From Thunnus maccoyii (lineage: Eukaryota; Chordata; Actinopteri; Scombriformes; Scombridae), in assembly GCF_910596095.1 (NCBI RefSeq), contig NC_056535.1:25948505-26012504 (forward strand): a stretch of 64,000 nucleotides of DNA. Reading direction: 5' to 3'. Both the position numbers and the translations under genes were made by a program. Of this stretch, positions 11,501 to 24,100 are shown piece after piece. Each line of letters begins with the position of its first letter. The stretch's first letter is position 1. The notes under the pieces were generated by a model. That model saw only the letters and a list, made by a program, of their open reading frames with translations. It was not told the DNA's origin and ran no database searches.

Positions 11501-14500
11501 TGGAGTTTAAGAGATTTTTCAGTGATCGTTTTTAGTCTACAGGGCAATCAGGAAATAAATAACTACCTTGCAATGAACATTATCCAGGCTGGGACCGGAA
11601 TAAATGGATAGTATAACAATGTGATGATACATATAGGCTAATTTATTTATTCAAAAAAGTGGATCTGTTTGATCCAGCCATCAACTTTGAGCAACAACAT
11701 GAAAGTTAATTATGAAATCATGTGAGAAATATGTGTGAAATTATAAGTAGATTAAATATCATTACCATAGATGGGACACACACTCAATTGCCAATTAGAG
11801 AGGTGTTTATTCAACTTCATGGTCATTTTGGAGGCTGTAGTTTGTGGTGCTCTTATATCTACTTCCTTTATACTGACTTGCCTTCTTTCTCATATTTAGT
11901 CTACCCTCATTGATATAAATAAGCCCTGAGCCTTGAGCCATCTTCTTCATGAGCTTGACTGCACCTATAAAGAGGTCTTTCCGTCAGAGTTTCTGCTTTT
12001 GAAAAGGTTTCCTCAGGAGCGTCAGCCTGCAGAGTCTGTGTTGTGTCTGACATTTCCATGTAGGTCTCTAATTTGCTTCAGTAAACAGGATCCTCAAGTA
12101 AATGATGAGTGTATAACATCGTCATAAATCAAACCTGACCTATGGGTGATATCAGCACACTATATAATGATCTTATCTACTGTAGCTGCAAACACTCAAC
12201 CGCTATGTAAATCACCTGACTGATTTCCTGTATCATTCTGGGAAAACTGTAATTGTTTGACTTGACTGTTGTTTTTTGCACTCCCCTGACTGTACAAGAT
12301 GACTATTGTTAACTTTTAAAGCAAGGTGAAATTAATCTCAAACAAGATTTTCCTGGGAATCAATTCTTGAAAACTTTGATGCAATTCCCTTCCATAATTG
12401 TTTCTAAATGAACAACAAATAGAGAGTTTCTGACTGGGCCCTTTATTGGCTCCTACTACTAAGAAAACAATAGTAATAGAAACTTTTTACAATGATAGTA
12501 GTGATTCACATTTTAATAATAATGCTTTTTGTGTGATTGCTAATAATATAGCTGTCTACTCTGTAATGTATTAAAACATTAATTATCTCGTATTTTAATC
12601 TCAACAGAAACCTCAGCAGTACAAAGCAAAGCAACAGACAGGCGATGAGAAAATGTCGAGGTTTGGTCGACTCTTTGGTCAGTTATATGAAAGGCTGTGT
12701 GGAAGCAGGCAAACCGGATGATAAGGTAAATTGTACAGTTTATTTATACTGTCTGCTAATCCCACTGAGTGTGTGTGTGTGTGCGTGTGTGTGTGTGCCA
12801 TGTGCCATTCATGTGGAACGTGAATAGAAAAAAATAACATTTGTCAATGTAGCAAAGAGATACAGTTTGAAGTTAATCAATCTTTGCTCTTATGTAGCTG
12901 ACGTTTGCTCAGAGTCGTTCTACAGCGACATACTGTGGATGTGCTGTTTTCTGCTGCACAGAAGACTATTTACTATATTTTGTAACCTTTTATACAGTTA
13001 TTTATACATATATAATACATATACATATATTTATACATATATTTCATATATACTATGAAATATTTAAATTAGGTGATTAAAGGTGCAATGTGTAAGAATT
13101 GGCCACATGATCCAAACAAATAGGAGGCACCCCCACCCTTCCCCTCAAACGCAACACCCCACCACCATTATCACTCACTGAATACCACATAAAGCCTACT
13201 GTTTACAGTGAATCTGTGTGTAGTCGTAAAGATATCAAAATGGTAATTTACAGCTGGCTCTGATGTCTCTGTAGCAAAGAGCTGCACATATCAGAAAGCA
13301 GCTGCACCACAGAGATAGGTTACAACATAACTCTAATTAACCACTAAATAGTTATACTTGCCCCTAGGTTAGGTGTAAATTGTAAAATGTCACAGAACTC
13401 ACTGATGTTAAAACAGCAGTTTTTCTGCCACACAGCATCATTTTTTCATCAATAACATGCCATTTTACGACACAACAGTAATCCATTTGAGACCTAATTT
13501 ATTGATATGATATTTAAGTATAGATCCAGCTTACTATGATGTGCTCTGATGCCAAATGGCTCATGCCAGATAACACATAGCTGGTGCAACCCCCGTAGAT
13601 GTTTGATCAAGTCATTATGTTATGTGTGTGTCGGGATGCGTGAAGCCATTTTGCGAAACTCTTGTCTCCCATGTTGTTCTACCTGTTCAGTCAGTTGAAA
13701 ACTGCGTTTGCATCCTGCACAATCTGACGTTCCAACTGGAGGCCGAGGCTCCGGCTCTGTTCAGCAGGATCACAGCTTTGGCCAAGACTTTCAACAGGAG
13801 CCAGAGTGGGGGCGACTCTGGCCCCATCGGCTGCTTCAGTCCACAGAGCAAAACATCAGATTACAAGGTACAACACAAACAAGCACACATACTGATGTAG
13901 ACTAAAGCCCAAGGGATACTTTAATTATGACAGCTCATCAGAAATACTAGGACAGTGGCTACAGATTGAAAGGTTTTATATTTCACATGCTCATATACGT
14001 TGTACTGGAAAATGCAGGCTTGCGTACTCCTGAGGCTGTGCTAAAAAGGCCAAAGTGCTAAAGAATAATAATAAGAATAAGAGTAAAACAAAAAATTAGA
14101 AAAAGAAATATAAAAAAAAATCAACATATGTAATATAAGCATTCAACTGCTAGTATATTGATACATTTTTTTTTTTAATCAAATTTTTCTGCAATTGGAC
14201 AATGTACATATGTCAAGGTGAACTATACAATAAAGTATGGACATGCTTGAGTGCAAATATACAAATGTGCAAGGCAGTGCAGGACAATGTGCCAGACACA
14301 GCAGAGGATATACTATACAGAGGCCAATGGACAGAGACATGTTGAGGATGATCTGTTTGCTTTCTTGTCCAGCACCACTTTGACTTCCCAGTTGTTGAGG
14401 ATCCACAGCCTACTGGGGCAGGCTGGCTGATCCACTCCAAAACTCTGCAGAGTTACCTGTCTTTGCTGGGCTCAAGCCAGCAAGAAGAAATACAGGAGGC

Positions 14501-16078
14501 CTGTTGTGGAGCACTGCAGAATCTCACTGCTCATCAAAGCATTGTAAGAAAAAATATGTCTGTCTTCTATTGAATCACAGTTTAAATTGTGTAGTCATAC
14601 TCTGTTGAGGGAAAAAAAAACACATACAATACATTTTGTGTAGAGTTGCAGAGATAAGTTTGGGATTATTTTTACATTTTCTCCGTGTAAATTTGTAACT
14701 TGTAGGTAAATTTGAACTTTCCTCACTCAATGTGTTGTTTCATGAGTTTAGGAGTTGATCTGTTTTTCTACATTCAAAGGTCTCCAGTGTAATGAGTCAG
14801 ACCATTGTGCAGAAACTGAACGGCCTGCAAGTTATCAGTCCCCTTTTAAAGTCAAACAAAGTCAACTTGCAGAGAAACGCAGTGGCTTTAGTGGGAAACC
14901 TGACCCAGAACCCGAACCTGCACAGTGCCATCGGTAAGAAGCAAATACAAGACCAAACTTGCAGTATGTTGACTGTTTAAAAAATGCGAAGATCATATAA
15001 AATGATTAAATCTATTAAAATCTACATTTTTTTTTTTTTTTTTACATTAGACGTAGATGTTATTTTATTCGGACAACACACAGATGAGAATTGTTAGTTC
15101 CGGACAGAAATCTATTATCTTAAACAATCATTTGCAGTTCTACAAGTGTTTGCTCATGTTAAACAGCCAGTGGGTTTTATTTGACTTCTTGAAGCTCGTA
15201 AAGCCATCCCAGAGCTGCTTGGCATGCTCAGTGCAGGCACCAATCAAGGGAACGAATCTGATGACACTCTGGCCATGGCCTGTCAGACTTCCAACTGTCT
15301 GCTCATGAGGGAACCTGAGATGGGCAGGCGCCTGTTAAACAACAACCTGATAAACTCACTGAATGATCTCAGCAAAAACAGGTAAGGACAGAAAGAGAAT
15401 GTGTCTGCATATGCACTTACAAGAGCAGATAAAAACTGTTCAAGATGTGGGTAATACCTATGACTCATCAGGGAATATATTTTTCATTCATGGTTCACTT
15501 CAATAACCGTTTTCCCTCTAGATATTTCCCAAAAGCCAGCAAAGCCGCATCGCTGCTTCTCTACAACCTCTGGTCAGACAAAGACACACAGAGCTTCTTG
15601 AAAAAGGTTAGTAGAGGCTTAACCCTGGGTGCCAAGATTAGTCAAGGTTTGGGTGTGTCTTCTCTGTTACTTACTTTCCGCTTAGAAGTCCACACCCCTC
15701 TTAGGTATTTGTGAGAAACAGAGGGAGAAAGGTTGATGGATTAGGCAGTGCTGTCAGGAGATGCTCAGTGAATGTGAGTGAGAAGCTGAAGTGAAAGGCA
15801 GAGGAATCTAGTAGCTCAAGTTCAAAGGAAGACTCACAGGGCTTAGTTTGCACATGTACAATGGCACATTAATATGATGCACTAGAAAAACTTTTACACC
15901 ACTTACACATTTCTACTCCGACACACAGTTTGTCAATGTGTCACTTACTGTATGTAAGTACTGACGTGAAACTCTGATTTATGTTTAACTCTTTGTCCTA
16001 CAGCAAGGAATGAGCAAGTCCTCATTCGTGAATGACATCACCACGGCGGCGCACAAGTCGGTTCAAATCATCGATTAA
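5557..16078 (+). CDS. pkp1: Plakophilin-1, desmosomal armadillo-repeat protein
   Basis: Desmosomal plaque protein that links cadherins and desmoplakin. Coding exons: 5557-5746, 6979-7067, 8149-8564, 8705-8846, 9444-9651, 10049-10217, 12608-12725, 13691-13867, 14373-14543, 14780-14933, 15195-15381, 15522-15606, 16004-16078. All phases join without a stop, giving 726 aa, the length of human PKP1 isoform 1a. Residues 1 to about 235 are the basic, Ser-rich head, including SRSEPD, also present in human PKP1. From about residue 240 armadillo repeats follow (AALRNLSF, LLWNLSS, GCLRNLSS, CVCILHNLTF, GALQNLTA). An insert with GCFS and GAGWLIHS near residues 490-525 matches the PKP1 insert between repeats 5 and 6. 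The start is the first ATG of exon 1, with the family-like MTSLDPLKSA. The exon 4 donor (GAG/GTGGTT) is weak but required by frame. The last 12 residues differ from the human end. Confidence 0.95.
6055..6160 (+). repeat. Short imperfect tandem repeat in pkp1 intron 1
   Basis: The phrase TACTGCAATACTGCA...GTTATTATAGAGAGTATCACAAA recurs about 55-60 bp later with small changes. A local duplication of no evident function. Confidence 0.6.
8970..9150 (+). repeat. Fragment of dispersed repeat family C in pkp1 intron 4
   Basis: It shares the phrases GTGAACTGTTGGTCGGGA-like, AAGACAT, TTGGGT/TTAGGTTG and GGGCTTTGG, in order, with the element at 51.54-51.87 kb. Only the internal part is present. Confidence 0.55.
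10749..10771 (+). repeat. (TA)n microsatellite
   Basis: Uninterrupted TA dinucleotides in pkp1 intron 6. Confidence 0.9.
10884..11889 (+). repeat. Two-copy 500-bp tandem duplication in pkp1 intron 6
   Basis: Copy A is 10884-11383 and copy B 11384-11883, an exact 500-bp offset. I see three substitutions: 10996 A/11496 G, 11066 A/11566 C and 11319 C/11819 A. Each copy carries a hairpin with 14-bp arms (AGACATATAAAATC, 7-nt loop, complementary arm) at 10920-10954 and 11420-11454. The ORFs inside are duplicates of each other and look non-coding. Confidence 0.93.
13079..13490. repeat. Probable interspersed repeat in pkp1 intron 7
   Basis: It begins AAAGGTGCAATGTGTAAGAATT, a phrase recognised from common teleost non-autonomous elements. 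A related phrase starts near 20531. The boundaries are uncertain. Confidence 0.4.
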
Positions 16079-16371
16079 CACGACAGCTTCAACAGATCTC
16101 TGAAAGTAATTTACCGAAGTCAACTCAACTCCAAGTCCACTGCACATCCACGGGATGTATGCACAGCTGAGGCTTACTGATTTTTTAAAAATGTATGCAT
16201 GTATGCAAATGTAATGCATCCATCAAAAAAAAATGTATGCTGTAAGGTTACTTTTTCTTTGTGGGAAAAAAGGTGAAGGTTAAGATGTAACATGCAACCA
16301 TGTTTTCATTTGATTTTATAGTTTAATTTCTTTTAATGTATGTATGTAATCTGATAAAAATACACAGTTAG

Positions 16372-16700
16372 GGTTATGGTAAATGCACTGTACTTGTATA
16401 GCGCCTTTCTAGTCTTCCGACCACTCAAAGCGCTTTTTACACTACGAATCACATTCACCCATTCACACACATTCATATGTTGAATGGGTACAGGGGCTAC
16501 CATGCAAGGTCCCAACCTGCCCATCAGAGGAAGCCTTTCACACACATTCATACACTGATGGCACAGCTATCAGGAGCAATTTGAGGTTAAGTATCTTGCC
16601 CAAGGACACATCGGCATGTGGACTGGAGGAGCCGGGAATCGAACCACCGATCTTCCGATTAGTGGACGACCTGCTCTACCTCCTGAGCCACAGCCACCCT
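16372..16700 (-). mobile_element. tRNA-derived SINE-like element
   Basis: On the minus strand it begins GGCTGTGGCTCAGGAGGTAG, which contains an A-box-like stretch, followed about 40 nt later by GGTTCGATTCC, a pol III B-box. The body then runs to the phrase AGCGCTATACAAG near the far end. This is the layout of a tRNA-headed SINE. It lies in the pkp1 3'UTR, in antisense orientation. Confidence 0.72.
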
Positions 16701-16975
16701 GCTGTTATGCTGTTGTTTGGCACAGAAATTGTTGTTTTATATCATATCAGTACAATAAAATTGAAAATATGAATTTTGATTATGTAAAATGAATTTAGAT
16801 AACAGAATATGTTCTGTTCTGACAACCTGTGTTAGAGTTTCTAAGATTACTATAAAAACAGTGATGTTGTTTGAAGCGGATGTGTGTGTTTACATTTTGT
16901 AAAGGCAATTCATATTGGTGGTGCATCTTTTTGCATGTGTGTGATCTTGATCTTTTTATTGTCCTGAAAAGTGTT

Positions 16976-16981
16976 AATAAA
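16976..16981 (+). promoter_or_regulatory. Candidate pkp1 poly(A) signal
   Basis: AATAAA about 0.9 kb downstream of the pkp1 stop, followed by TG-rich sequence. The 3'UTR would include the SINE-like element. Confidence 0.5.
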
Positions 16982-18019
16982 GTTGACAGAAATCTACTCT
17001 TTGAGCTGTAAAGGTGAGTTTGAATTCACAATAAATTGTTGTAGTGACAGCCAGTGAATCATGAAGAGTTCAGGATTTGTCTGAGATGGCTAACATCTTG
17101 TCACACCCCTCTAGGTTTTGGCTGCAGAGTTCGAAACGCTTCTGGGTAAATTAGTAACACGTATTGTATATTCTGTTTACTCCACCCTTATAATCTGTCT
17201 CTAAGGCGTAATAACAAGCTTTTAGAGACGCACACGGCAGCTGTTGTTGCATTATTATGTAATTGTTGACCGGATTTGAACTTTGGTCTTCCGCAGTTCA
17301 AACCACATAATCCATCCAACAGCCATGAGGGTATCTGGGGTCATGGGTGATATTGAAATCTACGAGGCTTCTGGCACGGCGGATCTTTTTTCATAATCAT
17401 TTCATTTTACACTGATAGAATTATGTGCTCATATGTGGTAATACATAGAAGACTGGTAATGCTGTGGGTGTGTCTCCAGCCTGACTAGATGCTTAATATA
17501 AAAAGTCATTAAGTGAGATAACAGTAGTGGTTTACAGACAAAATGAACTGGCCTGAATCTGTTACCCAACATAAATTACACATCAGATCTCGTTAAAGAA
17601 GGTTCAGTGCATGGTACTTTTATAAGTACTATAAAGTTGGTGCTCATCTCAAAAGTACCCACAAGTGAAGGAAACAAAGACTTAAGACAAAGGACACTGT
17701 TTCTGGTTTGTGAAATAAAGATTGTTTTAATTAATTCCAGTCATAAAATTGTACACACAAAACCCAAATAATTAAGTCTCAACTTCACCATTATAAAAAT
17801 GACAGATTCAGCGAAAGGACATAAGAGTCCTTCTAGATACCAAAGTCATTATAATGGGTTACACACTTCCTGACAAATCCTTGTTAAATACGCATTAGCT
17901 TAGAACACTTGATCAGTCTGCAAACAGAAACTCTACTGCTACACTTCTGCAGATGAACTCAGCATGCACTTCATTCAGATAACTTATTTAAGAGAATCTT
18001 TTGATGTTTTCCGATTTAC
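16982..18019. other. Intergenic between convergent pkp1 and tnnt2 3' ends
   Basis: About 1 kb of AT-rich DNA with no coding signal. On the minus strand, overlapping AATAAA hexamers near 18020-18035 are the likely troponin T poly(A) signal. Confidence 0.5.
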
Positions 18020-18103
18020 TTATTTATTTATTTTGCTCTTCTTTGTTCAAGTATTTAGAAAGCTTTTATTATATTGTTTATTTTACTCTCAGTGATATCA
18101 TGG

Positions 18104-18141
18104 ATGTCAGATGTTTCCCTCCAGTTGATGTCAGATGTTAT
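18104..18141 (+). repeat. Short direct repeat at the troponin T stop
   Basis: GATGTCAGATGTT occurs twice within 40 bp (TTTCCCTCCAGTT between), overlapping the stop codon and start of the 3'UTR. Minor. Confidence 0.6.
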
Positions 18142-21100
18142 TTCCTCAGGCCGCGCTTGCTCCTGCGTCCCTTTGAACTGAAAATAAAGTGAAAGTAAGC
18201 AGAGATCAATGTCTGTACACAAGAAATTTAATTTATTCTGCTGATGCAAATAAGTCACTCAATTTGAAATTTAAATTATTTTAGGGAAATTCATGTTGCA
18301 GAAAGGACATCACAAAGACCACAAATTGAACTTCTCTTAACATTTGGATTCCATGTCATCAAACTTTTATTGTAAGCCGTTAATACTTATAGCTCAGAAT
18401 TTTGCAATTCAAGGTTTTCTTGCACTTTTGCAGACCACCTGCAGACCCACATCTGCTTTATCAGCCACCCTGAAACTATTTAGTCAAAAAACAGATGCAT
18501 GGAGTGCTGCTTGGGTGTAGAAAGGTGCTCTTCAGTTCCTTTAATACTTCATGGCCACTTAGTCACAATCAAAAACATGCCTACGCATTTCAGCCATTAA
18601 GGCTTTCGTCAGGGCAAGTACGTACTTGCTTGTACGTACTTGTGACCCCTTACTACAAAGCAATATCTAACCGTGACCCCTCATTCATTACTGGACAATG
18701 AGTTATGAGACATTAAATCAAAGTTTAGAGTTATGAAGAGATACACTTATAAAGTATTTAGTTGTGTAAAAACAAAGTTTAGAGAAAATTCTACAAAACA
18801 AACAAGCTTTTGCATGGTAGAATTTTAGACCTTAGATTCATCTAGTGACCCCTCCAGGACTGCCTTCACAAAATGCTGCTGCACTGAGACACTGGAGTTA
18901 CTCAAAGCTTTTCATAGCTGTCTGCTGTTGGAGGGGATTTGCTACCAAATAGTTGACTGCTATCTTTATCTGCTGTTGCTACCGAGGTAATTGACCCCTG
19001 CTGCTTACTTATAAGTGCATAAACTGATAATTTTTATGTGAAACTGTGACAAATTATGTCTTAATTTTTTGTATGTCTGACAATTTAGTTCTGTCAGATA
19101 TGACAATATTTGAAAATGAGTAATAGCTTTTGCTCTCAAAGTGACTGAATATAGTGTAAACCAATCAAAGTGATATTTGAAATGACAAACCACACTGAGA
19201 ATATTTCTGTGAATATTTTTGACATATGTTTTGTTTAGAGCTTCAGCCCTCATCATAACACAGCCTACATGAGATCAGCGGGAAGGGTTCACATGACTTG
19301 GATTGCAGCAGCAGTGGGTCACTGTTTTATTGTGAGCTACATTAACACAGATATCATATTGCAGTTACGAGATCTCTCAGCTGTTGGACCTCCATATCAG
19401 TCCATCTCTCTTTCGACACTGAGTGCGTATATGTTGTTTAGAATCCCCAGCCTGCTCTTTGTTTGAACACCTCGCCTTTTTATTTTCCCCGTCTCGTTCA
19501 GCTGGGTGTACTTAGGAAACAGCCCTGCCGGGCAGCTGGCTCATGCAGCTGTTACTTACGCCGCTTCAAACAAATGGAGATCGAAGTAGAGAAAGAATCT
19601 GAGAGGAAGTTGAAACAGGATGAGGTGGAAACTTGATGAGGTCACTAGGTGAATGTTTACATCAGAGCAGACCAATCAGTCTAAGCAGGGAATTATCTAA
19701 TATTGCTTACTTGTGTTGCTTTCTGCTTTCTACCTTTTTGTATCTACTTTATTTTATATTTCTACTCAACATGATGACAGTTTGTCTCTAAAAAAAATTG
19801 AAGTGGTGATATTATGTTATATTTAAGACTAAAATGCTCTAATTTATTATTTTTAGTTTATTATGTTTATTTGTCAAGGACAACATACATTAACAAGATC
19901 TCTCAAAAGGAGATACGTTGTACCAGATTTAGCTATTAGCTCATTTCCATCTGCATTCCGAGGTCAGTTAGACACAAAACACTAATACAACTAATGAAAT
20001 TAATACAAATACAATAATTACTGAATACTAAATTCAATTCATGCATTTATTTATTACAGCAGTAATTACTTGCTTTTATGCAGTGCATGTGTGAAGCACT
20101 GAATAAAACCATAGTGTGTGCACTGCGATTTTGCTACTGTGATGAGCATCTATAACACAATAGACTTACACTTTCTGATGATCACTGACACGGTTTCTCA
20201 GCACGGTGACCTGTGAAAATATGTGTTTCATAGTTAACGGACAAAATCTTTCCTACAAAGCCAAAGCCAGTTTTATGAATTATTATGCCTTAGCAATATC
20301 CAGACAAAACAAAACAAAACAAATCCCAAAACAGCATGCAGCATGCATTAGCACATTGCAGTCACTGTGTTCTATTAAAGTCCCCTCTCCACTCAAAAAT
20401 GTGCTTTTCTTCTTGTTACTTCAGTTGGAAGTTTGACCTTTACTGTGCAATATGTATGGATACGTGTTTGACACCAGAGGGCTGTTTCACATTCCTCTGC
20501 TCTCTGTACTCACTGAAAATCTAAGTTAAAAGGTGCAATAAATGACTTTCAGCCTCACTGGATGTCAATAAACAACTATTTGCTATGTAAAGCACAGAAG
20601 CAGTGAATGTAGTCACACTTCCTCTGTGTGTGTCGTAATCCCAGCTTCTCTGCTCTTGTTCTCATAGCCGGTCCAGCCACACGTGCATGTTAGTGCATGC
20701 GAGTCCCTCCGTGTCCTCCCCTGTCCATTTTCAACATGGCTGCTGAGTCACAAAGTTTCTGATATTACATCTAAACAGTACGCTAAAATATGTTTCTGGA
20801 AGCATTTGAGGCAAGAAATAGACAATGTCGTTGAGTAAATGACATGTTTTGGTCTGAGATGCAGGTGCTATAGTGAGATATGTAGTGGGGCTGAATGTTG
20901 TATATTGTTACTTTTTAAGAGGTGGGCCTAGGAGCATGATGTGTGACATTTTTTGACAGCTGATTCTGGTCCAGTATGCAACTTACACAAATGTAAAAGA
21001 AGAAGTGATCTCTGTTTGAGTTCCACTTATGATAACTAAGAATTTGGTAGTCAGATGTTATGGGTGTGCACATGTAAATAATGTTCTCTGTGTGTGATAA

Positions 21101-24100
21101 ATCTTTCAGTCTGTCAGTAATTAGTCTATTTGCATTTTGTCAGTTCAAAAGACATATTGCTGATGTACATATGATTGTGATGATACAACAAGAATTAAAG
21201 TATGATATCTCACCTCATACTTTTGTTTCGTGAGTTTAAACTGAAGCTCAAATTTCTCTGCCTCTAGCTGGCGCAGCCAGTCAGACAGTTCCTTTGCTTT
21301 TTCCCTGTTTGAGAGATGAGAACAAGAATTTCATAGTGCTGATGGTGAATAATGAAAACTGATTATGTTAATCTGAAAATTAATAATGGAAAGATTTAAG
21401 AGTGAATTATAAATACTTGTGCAAAGTTTTTTAATGTGTTCTTATTTTACCTGAGTTTTTCCTCTTTCATGTGATCAATGTTTAACTCCTTGCGTCGATC
21501 ATTTAGGATCTTTCTCTTCTTTTCTCTTTCAGTTTGTCTTTTTGGCCCAGTCTGTGTCTGCTGGTCAGGAATAGAGCACATGTGTTATATATTGTATGCC
21601 TCAATCTATTAGGACATGACATTTTTAATGTTTCACAAAATCATCACCTTGTATCCAGTGAAACTCAAGTTGGATAGAATCATCTTCTTCCTTGCATCAT
21701 CGTCAGCTTTCTTTTTGGCCTCTTCCTCTTCTTTTCTGGCTTTCTCTTCCTGGTGAAAACAAATACAGTATTTCTGATCATTCATTTACAGTATTTCCAT
21801 CAGTGACATTGTCTAAACTTGTTTTAATTGAATGTAAGTGTAATCATAGCTGTATTGGCCTTTGGTATAGCAACCAAATACAATCTCTAAATGATAATCA
21901 TTTAGAGATTGTATCTGTGAGACCTTTAGGGTTCTTTAATAATAATCTGTTAATGTTATTTGACAAAACATTTTGCATTTACATACCGCTAGTTTGTTCT
22001 GCCGTTCTCTTTCTCTCTCTGCTCTGATCTTCATCTGCTCTGCTCTCTCCGACCTGCGTTTCTCCTGAAGTAAGAAAAGAAAGACTTGACGTGACTCGGT
22101 GATATCACTTTGTAAAACCATTGGTTCATGTTGGAAACTGTAAGTGTAATTTTGAAACAAAGGCGTGAGATATGAACGTACAATGCGATCTGTGAGGCTA
22201 AGAAGTTCCTCTTCCTCTTTCTTACGCTTCTCAAAGTGATCTTCAATCAGAGTCTGGAGCTCAGTCAGGTCCTTTTCCATTCGTTTTCGATGAATGTCCT
22301 GAAAGTAAAAGAAGAAGTCAAAAGTGAACTGAAAACGTTCTGCCCAAAGAACAGCTTGCAGGTGATTCTTTGATCAGTTTTGAGATGAACTCACATCAAA
22401 GTCAACTTTTTCTCCCTCTGGGATTTTGGGAATTGCCAAACCAGGCATGAAACCAGACCTGAGGAAAATGCAAAATGAAAATCTTTTTATTTGATTATGT
22501 CTCTCATGATGAATTGTTTCAATTTGAGTATTTTTAAACAGTGCTCTTACTTTAACTTGGGCTTTGAATCTTCTGTAAACCCATAAAAAGAGAAGATGTT
22601 ATAGGACAACTTATTAAAAAAAGAAACACTTCATGCACAAAAAAAAAAAAAAAAACCCCATAGAGCAGCATTTTTTCCACTTTGACACACATGCAGCCTC
22701 TGTACTTTCTATAGTCTGTCCATACCTCTGTCATTTTCCTCTCCAGCATCTGCTGAAAGATGAGAGAGTCAGTGCAAGGTAAATATTGGGTGGTGAAAAG
22801 CTACAGAGCTCACATTGACATGTGGTGAGTGATGACACTCTTGCAAGGCCTGCAGGACAGGACTTAAGCCAAGGTTGACCAAAGGCCATGACCTGCCTAA
22901 TGCCCTCACAAATAGCCCTGAAAATGTTCTCTTTGTGTGTTTTAAAACAGGATTACAGAGTGGTTCTCAGTAAATTGGTAAGTTTCTTGGTACATTTCTG
23001 AAAAGTAGATATGGTTGTAAATGTGTTTTAAGATTTAATTTAAGTGGTTATCATTGGGCATTGAATGCTTTTATTACCTTAATAGTCAGAATCTCTTCCA
23101 AATGTAAGATGTTTTGGATAAAAATGATGCTATATTCATGAAATGTGTGTTTTTACTTTGATTAAAAAATGTGGATAAAGCTTTCACTCTAAACCTCTGA
23201 TATAGACAGGCAAATTAAAGATCCTTTTAGAAAAAAGACTTTCTGGTTCAACAAGTCCAACACAACAATAATGAAGTGACATTGTTGATTGACACACACT
23301 GCTCTCCTGTTTGTCTTTAATTTACTGGAAGGAATAGCTGTCAATAACAATGGAGTTGGAATGAACTCTGACACACAGCAGTTTTACTGAGGCAACATAT
23401 CTGACCATCTCCTGTCAGTGCCGATGAACTTAGACAGGAAGGTATGCAGGCGCGTACATGTTACTCTGTGAGCCAGCAGCTGCTTTAGATTATCATCACA
23501 GATAACTCATATGTTGTCTGCACCTGAGTCCCTGCCCAGTAACAAAGAAGACAGTGAACCTAGTCCATTAGTCATTGTAATTATTGGTAACCAATTATTA
23601 ACCTTTCAATTATTGAAGTGAGCCAGAGTTATAAACCACCCAACACAAGACACAGAGAAAGGCAGCAGTTCTTCTTCTATTTTGTATCTTGATCCCAGAT
23701 CCTGCTACTTAGATAGTCTTGCATAAAAAATAAAAATAAAAATCTATATTTGATCATCCTTAACTTTTACACATAACCACATAATTCTTGGTTTACATGT
23801 AGGTGTTAAATTTACATTTATAAACAATGCTATACAACTTGAAATGGAAATTTTAACAATAGTTGCATTCTCAGCAGGTATACAGGTGCATTTATGGTTT
23901 TTGTGACAGTATCACAATCTATTCCCAGGTTTATATATAGAGTGTGTCTCCAGTCAAAACCATGTATCTCCAGGTAATTTGGAGTTTTTCAATTAAACTG
24001 AAGGATTAAGTGTGCATTAATGGGTTAGTGTTAAGCCATATAAACATTTTTAAAATCTACTTGATTTTCTGAAAAATGCATTATCATGAAGCTGGAAACA

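Noticed and set aside
11222..11913. Two nearly identical small ORFs suggesting a duplicated gene
   Set aside because: They are the same intronic sequence duplicated by the 500-bp tandem repeat, with no coding signal.
16581..16772. 63-codon frame (+) downstream of pkp1
   Set aside because: Antisense translation of the SINE-like element.
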